Shown one piece after another: positions 7,432 to 14,447 of a DNA stretch of 64,000 nt. The notes below the pieces were generated by a model that made no database searches, was not told the origin of the DNA, and saw only the letters and a list, made by a program, of their open reading frames with translations. Both the position numbers and the translations under genes were made by a program. This DNA comes from Mycolicibacterium mucogenicum DSM 44124 (GTDB lineage: Bacteria > Actinomycetota > Actinomycetes > Mycobacteriales > Mycobacteriaceae): NCBI RefSeq assembly GCF_005670685.2, contig NZ_CP062008.1:5394001-5458000 (forward strand), given 5' to 3'. How positions within the stretch are numbered: position 1 is the first letter of the stretch; the number at the start of each line of letters is the position of its first letter.

Positions 7432-8870
7432 CCCATCACCGCCTTTCGAACTCGTTTGGTCTCTGTTGGTTTCGGCTTGAAGGCCTCGGTGGCGCCGAGA
7501 AGCGCGAGGGACACCGCGACGAGCTGGTGGATGACCTCGGTGCTGTCCCGGCGGTCGTAGCCGAAGCCGCCTGCGTCGGCGATGGCGCGCTTGCGGGCGC
7601 CTTTCATCGCGGCGGTGACCGATCGCTGGTCACCGTGCGTCAATGTGCCTGCCTTGCCGCGTGTTTCGAAGGTCAGGCAGGCCTTGACCATGTCTCGGGC
7701 GGTGGTCCGGCGGACCTTGACCCGGCGGGCCTTGAGCGCCGGGATCATCTGCGCTGCCGGTGAGAGGTCATCGATGAGTACTTCGATGCGCCGTCCCGCC
7801 ACAGTGACGATCCAGTCGATCGCCGCGGCGACATCCGTACCGGCCCAAATCTCTTCGACGTGGGCGAACTCGCCTTCGATCCAGCACCCGCCGACCGAGA
7901 TGGCCATGCCGTGCGACATGTCCACCCCGATGGCGTTCGGCGGGACGTCATCGGGTGGCCCAACATCGATCCCGTCGCGCCACCGGGCGTCGCTGACGAG
8001 CGCCTGGTGCACGTTGACTTCGTCCCAGATGCCGAGCGCTTCGCGGTTCCAGGAGTCCAGCGACTTGAGCTTCTTGCGCAGCCGCAGCATGGCGCGTTCG
8101 GAGGTCCGGTGCGGGAACGACGGATTGGCCTTGCGCCACTGGGCCCGGGACATCGGGTCGCCGCCGCGGTCGGCCGAGAACTCGATGTAGAGCGTCTCGT
8201 TGGTCTCCCGGTTCTCCGGGTCGAGCGCTTCCTCGCGCATCATGGTGAACACTTCGCCCGGGTCTTTCGGCCTGGGCGGCGTGCCCATCATGAAGGTCAG
8301 CGGGTTGGCCGCGACATTCTGCGCGGCGGCCATGTCCTCCAACGTGGCCTCGGTACAAATCTGCGCCTCGTCCAAAACGATGACGTCGACGTCGGAGAAG
8401 CCTCGTCCGAACCCAGATTCGCGGGCGCCGAACAGGATTCGCGACTTGTTCTTGAAGAGAATCTTCTCGTCGCCGCGTCCCCGCAGGACGCCCATGATGT
8501 GTGGTGCGACCTTGGGCCGCGCGGCCATTCCAGCGAACGACTCGAATGTCTCGGCCGCCGTGGTCTTGCGGTGCGCGGTCCAGATCACCGTCAGGCCTGG
8601 ATGGATCAGGCACAGCGCGAAGATGATGCAGGCGACTAGGTACGTCTTGCCGACCTGGCGCGGGATCGACAGCACGATCGTGTCGGCGGCGTACTGGCCA
8701 TCTGCGCGCTTAGCCAGGATCAGCCGGCCGCCGCCGTCTTGCCAGACGTCGAAGTCCCAACCGAGTCGCTTGCAGGTGTCGCGAACCTGTGGCCACCCGG
8801 TGGAGACGATGCCGATCGGGATGACGACCTCGCGGGCGAGGTCAGATAGCTTCTGGGTCCCAGCGCTCAT
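7428..8870 (-). CDS. Terminase large subunit (intact)
   Basis: A 480-residue protein from MSAGTQKLSDLAREVVI. The ATPase Walker A-like motif is SIPRQVGKTY, Walker B is VDVIVLDEAQ, followed by the coupling motif MMGTPPRPKD. The C-terminal nuclease half has the acidic clusters AIGVDMSHG, VLIDDLSPAA and a final ADAGGFGYDRRDSTEVIH. It powers DNA packaging and cuts concatemers. ATG 8870 is preferred over 8888 because it gives the usual N-terminus and overlaps the small-terminase gene by 29 bases. The true frame is complete, unlike the broken copy at 9179 to 9613. Confidence 0.93.
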   Translation of the reverse strand: MSAGTQKLSDLAREVVIPIGIVSTGWPQVRDTCKRLGWDFDVWQDGGGRLILAKRADGQYAADTIVLSIPRQVGKTYLVACIIFALCLIHPGLTVIWTAHRKTTAAETFESFAGMAARPKVAPHIMGVLRGRGDEKILFKNKSRILFGARESGFGRGFSDVDVIVLDEAQICTEATLEDMAAAQNVAANPLTFMMGTPPRPKDPGEVFTMMREEALDPENRETNETLYIEFSADRGGDPMSRAQWRKANPSFPHRTSERAMLRLRKKLKSLDSWNREALGIWDEVNVHQALVSDARWRDGIDVGPPDDVPPNAIGVDMSHGMAISVGGCWIEGEFAHVEEIWAGTDVAAAIDWIVTVAGRRIEVLIDDLSPAAQMIPALKARRVKVRRTTARDMVKACLTFETRGKAGTLTHGDQRSVTAAMKGARKRAIADAGGFGYDRRDSTEVIHQLVAVSLALLGATEAFKPKPTETKRVRKAVMG

Positions 8871-9204
8871 CGTCGGTGGTCGCCACAACCGATCCGTCTC
8901 CGGTACCGGCGACCTTCATGTCTTCGAGTTCCTTGGCGATCGCCGACAGCCGCATGTGCAGCGCCGCCCGCGACGGTCCGCTCGCGCCCGGTAGCGCCTT
9001 GGCGATGTCCCGGCACTGCGCTTCCAGAATCTCGCGGTAGTTCCCGCCCGCGATCGCCTCGGCCAGGGTCTGGGTCTTCTCCGGTTCGACGGCCGGGGCG
9101 GCGGCCGGAGCCGGTACAGGCTCGTCGGCGGGCACCGGCGGGACCACGGTCAATCCCGGCCGCTTGGCGGGTGCACTCTTAGCTGGAGTGCGACGCGACG
9201 CCAT
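8842..9204 (-). CDS. Small terminase subunit next to large terminase
   Basis: A 120-residue protein from MASRRTPAKSAPAKRPG. A basic N-terminus and a Pro/Ala linker precede a helical domain, TLAEAIAGGNYREILEAQ followed by SRAALHMRLSAIAKELEDM. This look and the position directly before terL are typical for small subunits that bind the packaging site and load the large subunit. A different P27-type small terminase is encoded about 800 bases upstream, so the phage carries two. Start 9204 lies inside the tail of the broken terminase gene. Confidence 0.75.
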   Translation of the reverse strand: MASRRTPAKSAPAKRPGLTVVPPVPADEPVPAPAAAPAVEPEKTQTLAEAIAGGNYREILEAQCRDIAKALPGASGPSRAALHMRLSAIAKELEDMKVAGTGDGSVVATTDDERWDPEAI

Positions 9205-9613
9205 GGTTGATCCGGATGGTCTCGGGATTCGCGGCACCGAACTGCATGGGCACGAGGTCGTCGTGCACGTCGTCGGTGAGATGCTCAGCTTCGTCGAAAA
9301 CGAGGGTGTCGACGTTCGAAAAGCCGCGGCCGTGCCACGATGACCGGGCTTGGAAGATGATTCGCGATCCGTTAACGAAGTCGATGCGCTGTTCTCCGGC
9401 GCTGTGGAAGACCCGCTTGACGTGCGGCGAAACCTTCGGCGCTTTGGCCAGGTCGGCCAGCATCTGGAACCTGTCGAGGGCCGACCGACTGCCATGCGTG
9501 GTCCACAGGATGGTCAGCTTGGACCTCATGAGGCAGTCGATGAACGTAGCGAAGGCCTCGACCTGTCCCGGAGCGGTTGCATAGGTGCGCGGCGCGGTTA
9601 CATAGGTGCGCAT
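9179..9613 (-). pseudogene. Truncated, Walker A-less copy of a terminase large subunit
   Basis: An open frame of 144 residues from ATG 9613 (or 147 from 9622). From residue about 12 it parallels the intact TerL: APGQVEAFATFIDCLM replaces the Walker A region PRQVGKTY, then TILWTTHGSRSALDRFQM matches TVIWTAHRKTTAAETFES, APKVSPHVKRVF matches RPKVAPHIMGVL, and GRGFSNVDTLVFDEAEH matches GRGFSDVDVIVLDEAQI. It stops just after Walker B, so ATPase coupling and nuclease domains are missing. Divergence is too large for a recent duplication; it looks like the remnant of another phage's terminase left by recombination. It may still be translated. Confidence 0.75.
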
Positions 9614-9640
9614 GCGAATCAACCTCCGTTGCAGTGGATT

Positions 9641-9985
9641 TCAGGATGACCACCAGCGGCGTTGGGTCACGAAGGTGACTCCGGGCTGGTAGCCGAGTTT
9701 GTTGGACTTGTCGCGGTTGCATTTGCGGTGCGACGGGACGATGTTCTCGATGACGTCGAGGCCGTCCTTGTCGAGCGGGATCAGGTGGTCGATCTCGAAG
9801 GCCAGCGGGTCCAGGTGGTCGGCGTCGTAGTCGATCGGGTCGCCGCAGTGGTAGCACGGCGGTTTCGGCCCGAACGGGCTCGGCGCTCGGCCTGTCTTGA
9901 TGATCAGCCGGTGACGATCCCGACGGGTTGTGTTGCGCTGAGAACCTGAGCGTGAAGCCCCGCGCCGTGCCGCCCTGGCCGCCAC
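9641..9985 (-). CDS. HNH endonuclease of the packaging module
   Basis: A 114-residue protein starting MAARAARRGASRSGSQR. The HNH core is clear: CYHCGD as zinc knuckle, FEIDHLIPLDKDGLD, ENIVPSHRKCNRDKSNK. Such HNH proteins are encoded next to terminases in many cos-type phages and take part in specific cleavage for packaging. It lies between the P27-type small terminase and the broken large terminase. The C-terminal segment GVTFVTQRRWWSS is the usual short tail. Confidence 0.9.
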   Translation of the reverse strand: MAARAARRGASRSGSQRNTTRRDRHRLIIKTGRAPSPFGPKPPCYHCGDPIDYDADHLDPLAFEIDHLIPLDKDGLDVIENIVPSHRKCNRDKSNKLGYQPGVTFVTQRRWWSS

Positions 9986-9987
9986 GG

Positions 9988-10392
9988 TCAGGCGCTCTGG
10001 GCGACCTGAGTGCTGTCGCTGTCGGCCGTCTCGCCGGCCGGTTCGTCGATGTCGGGCAGTCCCAGCTTGGTGAGCATGCCCGCCAGTGCGACGCGGTTCT
10101 GCCGCGCTTCAACGGCCGCCTTGTCGGCTCGGACGAGTACCGGGTTCAGCTTGCGCTGCCCTGTCGATCCCCGCACGATGCGTTCGCCGTGGCCGGCGCG
10201 ACGGCATTCGTCCGCTTCGGTGCGCCAGTACTCGATTTCTTCGGCGGTCCAGCACGCGTCTTCGAGGATCCGCAGCTCGTCCGGGCGCAGCCGGTAGACG
10301 CCCACGACGGAGTCCCATAGCCGGCGGCCGGGGCCGTCGGCGCGCAGCTCGGCCGGAGGCTCCGGTGGCTTCGCGATGGTGACTTCGTTCAT
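9988..10392 (-). CDS. P27-family-like small terminase subunit
   Basis: A 134-residue protein from MNEVTIAKPPEPPAELR. The segment GRRLWDSVVGVYRLRPDELR, the long helix around CWTAEEIEYWRTEADECRRA and KLNPVLVRADKAAVEARQNR are characteristic of P27-type small terminases, which usually precede an HNH gene and their own large subunit. Here that large subunit is the broken copy, and the working terL has a second small subunit. The start at 10392 follows a good ribosome-binding sequence (caggaacg region) and excludes a Pro/Cys-rich upstream extension. Confidence 0.8.
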   Translation of the reverse strand: MNEVTIAKPPEPPAELRADGPGRRLWDSVVGVYRLRPDELRILEDACWTAEEIEYWRTEADECRRAGHGERIVRGSTGQRKLNPVLVRADKAAVEARQNRVALAGMLTKLGLPDIDEPAGETADSDSTQVAQSA

Positions 10393-10412
10393 GGTTCGTT
10401 CCTGGTTGGGTT

Positions 10413-10679
10413 CTATTGGCGGGGCGGCCAGTTCCAGCAGCCCGACTGCTGACAGGTGACACCGGGCATTCGCGGGCTGGCCTGTCGGACATGGCGCACG
10501 AACATCAGGCCGGTGGTGCTGAACACGCACAGGTCGATGTCGTTGTCGTGGACGGCGGTGATGATCGCGGCGAGCGGCTCGGGGGTCCGTGCGGCGCCGG
10601 GTACGGCGTCCGGCTGGTAGTGGACGACACGGGCGACGGACGGCTTCTGCTCGGTGGTGCTCTGCTGGCTCATCGTCAT
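10413..10679 (-). CDS. Phage protein of unknown function
   Basis: An 88-residue protein starting MTMSQQSTTEQKPSVAR. The middle, PLAAIITAVHDNDIDLCVFS, then TTGLMFVRHVRQ, suggests a small alpha/beta fold; the C-terminus has two Cys (CQQSGCWNW). I do not recognise a family. It is the first gene after the non-coding gap and opens the packaging/structural operon. Confidence 0.65.
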   Translation of the reverse strand: MTMSQQSTTEQKPSVARVVHYQPDAVPGAARTPEPLAAIITAVHDNDIDLCVFSTTGLMFVRHVRQASPRMPGVTCQQSGCWNWPPRQ

Positions 10680-11037
10680 GCTCTCCGGGAGGTGGTGGTT
10701 CCGGCCTCTGGGGGCCGTTCTGCGGGGCTGGAGGTCATCGGCGGCCGGTTCAGCTTCGGCGGATTGCCTTGGTGCCAGCTAAAAATTCGCGTTCGCGTTC
10801 GCAGCCTGCCCCCGTGAAAACGGGCAGGGGGGGCGGTCGCCTATGCCCTGAGAGGCGGGAGGGCGGGCCCGGGGAGGGGCGGTGGCCTGGGGTGCTCCGA
10901 CGTCAAAATCCGACGTTTCCGCAGGTCAGAGCGTTTTCGCGGGTCGCGAACATATACACAAGGCTTACGCGTTCCTGCAGGTCAGAGCGCCTACCGGATG
11001 CGGGGGAAGGCGCACCCGGGCGAAACCGCCGCGCGGG
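10680..11037. other. Non-coding gap before packaging genes; possible cos/pac region
   Basis: About 360 bases without a convincing gene in an otherwise gapless operon. It holds a GC-rich hairpin (CCTGCCCCCGT and ACGGGCAGG around a GAAA loop, about 10806 to 10829) followed by a G-run, three short ttcgcg repeats just left of it, and a 13-base direct repeat (GCAGGTCAGAGCG at 10921 and 10977, 56 bases apart). Location directly before the small terminase fits a packaging site and late promoter. No cohesive end can be defined from sequence alone. Confidence 0.45.
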
Positions 11038-11181
11038 CTAGTCGGCCAGAGGTGGTACAGCGCAATGGCACATCGGGCAGACAATGCGTTGAGTGCCGTC
11101 GCCGGACGTCTTGGTAGTCCAGATTCGCCAGTGCTTGCGGGCGCATTCGCGCCGTTGTTGACGGTTCATCGTGTTCTCCAT
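11038..11181 (-). CDS. Small Cys-cluster protein
   Basis: A 47-residue protein, MENTMNRQQRRECARKHW and onward, ending in VCPMCHCAVPPLAD. The Cys-x2-Cys-x-Cys cluster suggests metal binding. Two ATGs (11181 and 11169) are possible. The short basic N-terminus and Cys cluster resemble many small proteins of actinophage early regions. Function unknown. Confidence 0.6.
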   Translation of the reverse strand: MENTMNRQQRRECARKHWRIWTTKTSGDGTQRIVCPMCHCAVPPLAD

Positions 11182-11258
11182 GCGGTTCGGCACCGCCTAC
11201 CTGGTTTTGGGCATGGCTCACCGATGCGGGAGACAATGCCCGATCGGTCAGGGTCTCG

Positions 11259-11549
11259 TCAAACACCATTACGGTCGCGGCGTGTTGCTCGGTCGCGGTG
11301 CGGGCACTGCCACACTTCCGCCGCCCCGCTCACCGATGTCGAACTCGCGGATGTCACCCATATCGACGCCGCCGACCAGTAGTCGTCCGTCGACGATCTG
11401 CATCCGCACCGGACATGGGCCCGCGTGCACGGGCACGTCACCGACAAGCACATGCATTGCGGTGCCTTCGGTTTCGAGCGCGCGCTGCGCGTAAAGGAAC
11501 AGCTCGCCGCCACGATGGGCTGGCTACAGGTGGCGCAGATCATGGTCAT
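11259..11549 (-). CDS. Cys-rich small protein, coupled start (uncertain frame)
   Basis: The frame begins MTMICATCSQPIVAASC; its ATG overlaps the stop of the upstream gene (ATGA), a strong sign of a real start. The protein would be 96 residues with eleven Cys. The later part is Ser/Thr/Arg-rich and looks less protein-like than the alternative frame at 11269 to 11457. Either the two are overlapping genes or a frameshift joins the first about 14 codons to the second frame. Confidence 0.4.
   Translation of the reverse strand: MTMICATCSQPIVAASCSFTRSARSKPKAPQCMCLSVTCPCTRAHVRCGCRSSTDDYWSAASIWVTSASSTSVSGAAEVWQCPHRDRATRRDRNGV
11269..11457 (-). CDS. Small phage protein, alternative frame
   Basis: A 62-residue frame starting MHVLVGDVPVHAGPCPV, then RMQIVDGRLLVGGVDMGD. 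The composition is that of a small beta protein. The same frame is open for a further 22 codons upstream with sensible sequence (GGELFLYAQRALETEGTA) but lacks a start there. It overlaps the Cys-rich frame at 11259 to 11549. It may be the true C-terminal part of that gene after a frameshift. Confidence 0.45.
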   Translation of the reverse strand: MHVLVGDVPVHAGPCPVRMQIVDGRLLVGGVDMGDIREFDIGERGGGSVAVPAPRPSNTPRP

Positions 11550-11860
11550 GGCAGAGTCCTGCAGGTGAACGAGTGGCCCCATTGCGGACCGCCACCACAG
11601 CACTGCGGCTTCTGTTGCTGGGCGATCTCTTCGGAGGTCTTGTCGAAGTGGCACTTGGGATTTGGGCACGCCTGCCGCACAGGCGTGGTGAAGCTGTGCC
11701 CGTTGCTGCACTTGTAGTACTTCTCCCCGGAGTTCGGATTGTGCTGGTGATATTCGCCGTCCTCGTCGTAGAACGGGCTCCAGCCCATGCTGGTGCTGGA
11801 GCTGCCGTGGCAGTAGACCTTGCTGCGCTGGTCGGTCTTGACGCATTCGGGGCACTTCAT
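11546..11860 (-). CDS. Zinc-ribbon protein with several Cys pairs
   Basis: A 104-residue protein from MKCPECVKTDQRSKVYCHG. Cys pairs CPEC, KCSNGH, CPNPKC and the final QCCGGGPQWGH suggest two zinc ribbons. The middle holds FYDEDGEYHQHNPNSGEKYY. Its ATG lies at the end of the preceding gene (ATGA-type overlap). Probably nucleic-acid or protein binding; no closer assignment can be made. Confidence 0.75.
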   Translation of the reverse strand: MKCPECVKTDQRSKVYCHGSSSTSMGWSPFYDEDGEYHQHNPNSGEKYYKCSNGHSFTTPVRQACPNPKCHFDKTSEEIAQQQKPQCCGGGPQWGHSFTCRTLP

Positions 11861-12516
11861 TGGAGTACTCCTTCGGGTCGTTCGCAGCCGAGCTCGGTGG
11901 CCAGTTCCATGTACTGGTTGGGCGCCCAGTAGTAGCCGCAGCTGGCGCAGCTGGCGCCGTACTCGGCCACGATGCGCAGCGCTGGCTGGCGGATGTTCTC
12001 GCCGTCGACGTCCTGGCGGTAGACGGTGTCGACGCCGCAGGCCGGGCAGGCGATGTTGCTCCAGCGGCCGTCGTCGTCCTTGTCGAAGAGGTACTTGGTG
12101 TGAACCTCGTTGAGCAGGTTGACGATGTCGTCGCACCAGGCCTCGATGATGGTGGCCAGCTTGCGGACCTGGCGGGTCTGCTCGACACTCCATTCCTTGT
12201 CGGCCAGCGCGCGGAGCTGCTTGACCGTGTTGCCGGCCGCGCCGGTCGGCCAGACGCTGACCATCAGGTCAATGTTCGCTTTCTGGTCTTCGGCGTCGAC
12301 CCACATCGGTGGCCGTGATCGTGCGATTCCCGACGCTCCGGCGTTGCGGAACCCGACGATCCCGTCGACGAGCTGTTGGTACAGACCGGGCACCTCGATG
12401 TAGGTGCTGTTCTGGTATGCGCTGCCTGGCTTGATAAGACGGTCGACGGCCGCTCGAAGTTTGGCGATCGCAGCGGGTAGGTTCGGTTTACGTTGTGCGG
12501 CAGCGGAGTTTGTCAT
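11857..12516 (-). CDS. Conserved actinophage protein with C-terminal zinc ribbon
   Basis: A 219-residue protein from MTNSAAAQRKPNLPAAI. The N-terminal two thirds are helical (AAIAKLRAAVDRLIKPG, ATIIEAWCDDIVNLLNEVHT); the C-terminal part has a four-Cys ribbon, IACPACGVDTVYR and GASCASCGYYW. Similar proteins with a helical body and a ribbon are common in mycobacteriophage early regions, where their role is unknown. It overlaps both neighbours by four bases. Confidence 0.75.
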   Translation of the reverse strand: MTNSAAAQRKPNLPAAIAKLRAAVDRLIKPGSAYQNSTYIEVPGLYQQLVDGIVGFRNAGASGIARSRPPMWVDAEDQKANIDLMVSVWPTGAAGNTVKQLRALADKEWSVEQTRQVRKLATIIEAWCDDIVNLLNEVHTKYLFDKDDDGRWSNIACPACGVDTVYRQDVDGENIRQPALRIVAEYGASCASCGYYWAPNQYMELATELGCERPEGVLQ

Positions 12517-12704
12517 GAACGGTCTCCTGACCAGTCGAGCGCGGGCGTGTGGTTGACGTCGACGTACTCGGGTCGGACGAGCAGCTCGAGGTACTGGGCG
12601 ATCGCGATGAGTGCGTGCGTCTGAGCTGCTTGCTGATCGCACTGGCCCGCATAGCTTTTCGCCTCGACGATGTGGTCTTCGGGCGTCATGTCCGCTGTCT
12701 TCAT
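12513..12704 (-). CDS. Small helical phage protein
   Basis: A 63-residue protein from MKTADMTPEDHIVEAKSY. It is one amphipathic helical unit, QQAAQTHALIAIAQYLELLV, followed by an acidic tail ending DWSGDRS. Proteins with an AxxHaLIAiAqyLel-like helix are common next to ribbon proteins in mycobacteriophages. The start is set by the four-base overlap with the previous stop. Confidence 0.7.
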   Translation of the reverse strand: MKTADMTPEDHIVEAKSYAGQCDQQAAQTHALIAIAQYLELLVRPEYVDVNHTPALDWSGDRS

Positions 12705-12943
12705 TCCTCGGCTTCCTGGGTGCGTGCGGTGCAGGGTTTGATTCGGAGGTTCCCGTTGGGCCAGCGGCAGAACTCGTGCGTCGTGGCCCCGCATGTCGGG
12801 CAGTTTCGGTGCAACGCTCCGGTGACGGCGTACATCGCCAGGCACGGGCCGGTGAGCACTGGCCGCCCCGGCCCGCGCCGGTAGTCGTCTTGCTCGTCGG
12901 CCAGGACGACCGCCCCGGCGATGCGCCGCCGGCGGCTAGCCAT
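12701..12943 (-). CDS. Small zinc-finger phage protein
   Basis: An 80-residue protein from MASRRRRIAGAVVLADE. A basic N-terminus precedes the finger NCPTCGATTHEFCRW and a basic segment RIKPCTARTQEAEE. The C-P-x-C-x6-8-FC pattern with a following P-C-x-x-R is a frequent mycobacterial phage finger. It overlaps the initiator-like gene upstream by eight bases. Confidence 0.7.
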   Translation of the reverse strand: MASRRRRIAGAVVLADEQDDYRRGPGRPVLTGPCLAMYAVTGALHRNCPTCGATTHEFCRWPNGNLRIKPCTARTQEAEE

Positions 12944-13781
12944 CGCCAGCCACCAACCGCAGGCGCAGATTGGGATGCGTGCACTCGCCAAGCTGCTCGT
13001 TTCCGCGGTAGTCCTCGCCAATGACGATGTGGCCGTGAGGATCACAGTCCTCGCAGGCATCGATCAGACGCCGACTCTCCAGGTGCCGCTCATTCTCAGC
13101 CAGCTCGATCGCGGCGTCGCGCTCGGCCTGCGCAGCCATCCATGCCTTGCGGTGCGTTCGGGCGTTGCCGCAGTCGCCGCACGAGTAGCGATAGCCGTGA
13201 GGGTGCTTGTCGCAGAACGGCGATGGAGGATCGATGGTGTGTGCGTCGGGGACCGGCTCTGGTGACGTACCCCAGTTACGTAACACCCTAGGTTGATGGT
13301 GATAGGTCTCTGGTGGGAGGAACGTACGTTCCGGTAGAACGTGCACAGCCGTTCCGGTAGAACGAGTTTCAACAGGAACCGACGTTCCGGTAGAAGGGCT
13401 ATTCACAGGAACCTGCGTTCCGGTAGAACGAGTTTCAACAGGAACCGACGTTCCGGTAGAAGGGTTGTCGATGCCCATGATCGACCCCGGCGCGACGAGC
13501 CGGTAGACAGCGGCCTTGTGCGCCTTCGGGTTTGCTCGCTGCGTCTGCTGGATGAAGCCGAGAGCCTTGCCACGGTCGAGCGCCATGCGAATCGCACGCG
13601 TAGTCATCCCGCACAGCTCTGCGAGCTGAATCTCGCCCGGGAAGGCATTCGTCCCGTCGGACCAATCCGCGTACGTCTCCAGGGCGAACAGGACCGTCTT
13701 TTGGGCCTGTGTGAGTTCGGACTTGAGCACCATCCGCGCCCAACGCCGTCGTTGATCGTGAGTCAGCATGACGGTCGTCAC
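12936..13781 (-). CDS. Helix-turn-helix protein, probable replication initiator
   Basis: A 281-residue protein from GTG 13781. Residues 1 to about 110 form a winged-helix domain of the phage initiator/HTH_36 type: QAQKTVLFALETYADW, then EIQLAELCGMTTRAIRMALD and GKALGFIQQTQ. Residues about 107 to 150 are an 11-residue repeat (STGTSVPVETR and variants) encoded by 33-bp DNA iterons. The C-terminal third has Cys pairs SCGDCGNARTH and ACEDCD. HTH_36 proteins with iterons inside the gene resemble the lambda O arrangement, where the origin lies in the initiator gene. The DNA-binding role is well supported; replication is inference. Confidence 0.7.
   Translation of the reverse strand: MTTVMLTHDQRRRWARMVLKSELTQAQKTVLFALETYADWSDGTNAFPGEIQLAELCGMTTRAIRMALDRGKALGFIQQTQRANPKAHKAAVYRLVAPGSIMGIDNPSTGTSVPVETRSTGTQVPVNSPSTGTSVPVETRSTGTAVHVLPERTFLPPETYHHQPRVLRNWGTSPEPVPDAHTIDPPSPFCDKHPHGYRYSCGDCGNARTHRKAWMAAQAERDAAIELAENERHLESRRLIDACEDCDPHGHIVIGEDYRGNEQLGECTHPNLRLRLVAGDG
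13328..13461. repeat. Five iterons with 33-bp period inside the HTH gene; possible phage origin
   Basis: The 12-mer gttccggtagaa occurs at 13328, 13351, 13384, 13417 and 13450. The last four starts are exactly 33 bases apart, three helical turns, and the first is 23 away. Copies 1, 2 and 4 continue to gttccggtagaac, an inverted repeat (GTTC, 5 bases, GAAC). The spacers alternate between two versions and each carries aggaac, again the inverse of gttcc. Confidence 0.8.
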
Positions 13782-13809
13782 CTGCCTCTCTGAGCTATGT
13801 GCGCGGCGG

Positions 13810-14211
13810 TCATATCGTTCCCATCCCGCAGGTGAAGTCAGGCAGACACGAAGCGCCGTCGGCCCGGCCCCACAGGTGCAGCGCGTAGGCGTGGATGTTC
13901 ACGTGATCCGCCGGCGGCGCGAACACCTGATATGCCCAGCCGTCGCCGAATGCCGCCTGATGCAACGCTTTCAGTTCGTCATAGCTGGGCAACCGATCGA
14001 TGTGCGACATGCTCGCGTGGATGAACCAGACGTCATCGAACGGTGCTGCGGAGACGATGACACTCGACGTGCCGTTGCGGTGCATCAGCTTCCAGCCATC
14101 CGGCCCGTACGGGTGTGGCGGTCCCCAGTTGTCGCGGCCGAGTACACGACGCAGACGCAAGCCAGGGACAGTTGTGGGGCTACTCGCCGGACACCGGCGT
14201 TGGTCGGTCAT
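13810..14211 (-). CDS. Conserved actinophage protein of unknown function
   Basis: A 133-residue protein starting MTDQRRCPASSPTTVPG. The core GWKLMHRNGTSSVIVSA, DDVWFIHASMSHIDRLPSYD and GWAYQVFAPPADHVNIHAYA, ending LHLWGRADG, is a pattern I associate with a small conserved family found across many actinophages (DUF7694-like). An alpha/beta fold with a conserved WG near the end. No enzymatic motif is visible. It overlaps the next-upstream gene by four bases. Confidence 0.75.
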   Translation of the reverse strand: MTDQRRCPASSPTTVPGLRLRRVLGRDNWGPPHPYGPDGWKLMHRNGTSSVIVSAAPFDDVWFIHASMSHIDRLPSYDELKALHQAAFGDGWAYQVFAPPADHVNIHAYALHLWGRADGASCLPDFTCGMGTI

Positions 14212-14447
14212 GTCGCGTTCTTTCGCTTCTGGCGGTCAGATTCGAGTCGTGCTTCGTACGCGGCTTGGCATGGACCGCAGGGTTTTTCACCCGCTTTGCG
14301 ATGCCGAGCCCACCCGCGATAGGTGCCGTGTTTCTTCGGCCGGCCGACGGACCGCTTCTCCGTGGGTACGGGCTCCGGAGCGGCGAACTGGGCGCGCCAG
14401 GCGGCCTGACGGTTGCGCCGGGCCAATACGGCATCGAGTGTGTTCAT
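14208..14447 (-). CDS. Small basic phage protein with HGTYxGxxRHxxxGxxxC motif
   Basis: A 79-residue protein starting MNTLDAVLARRNRQAAW. The segment KHGTYRGWARHRKAGEKPCG, then PCQAAYEA, is a common actinophage and actinobacterial motif with a CGPC pair that may bind zinc or act as a redox pair. The protein ends in a basic helix. Probably nucleic-acid binding; unproven. Confidence 0.75.
   Translation of the reverse strand: MNTLDAVLARRNRQAAWRAQFAAPEPVPTEKRSVGRPKKHGTYRGWARHRKAGEKPCGPCQAAYEARLESDRQKRKNAT

Noticed and set aside
10882..11382. + strand frame of 166 codons in the packaging gap
   Set aside because: No start context, low-complexity Arg/Ala/His composition and conflict with the coupled minus-strand genes.
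13328..13461. Regular repeats looking like a short CRISPR array
   Set aside because: Repeats are 12 to 13 bases, spacers are near-identical in alternate units, and the whole lies in a coding frame without cas genes; iterons fit better.
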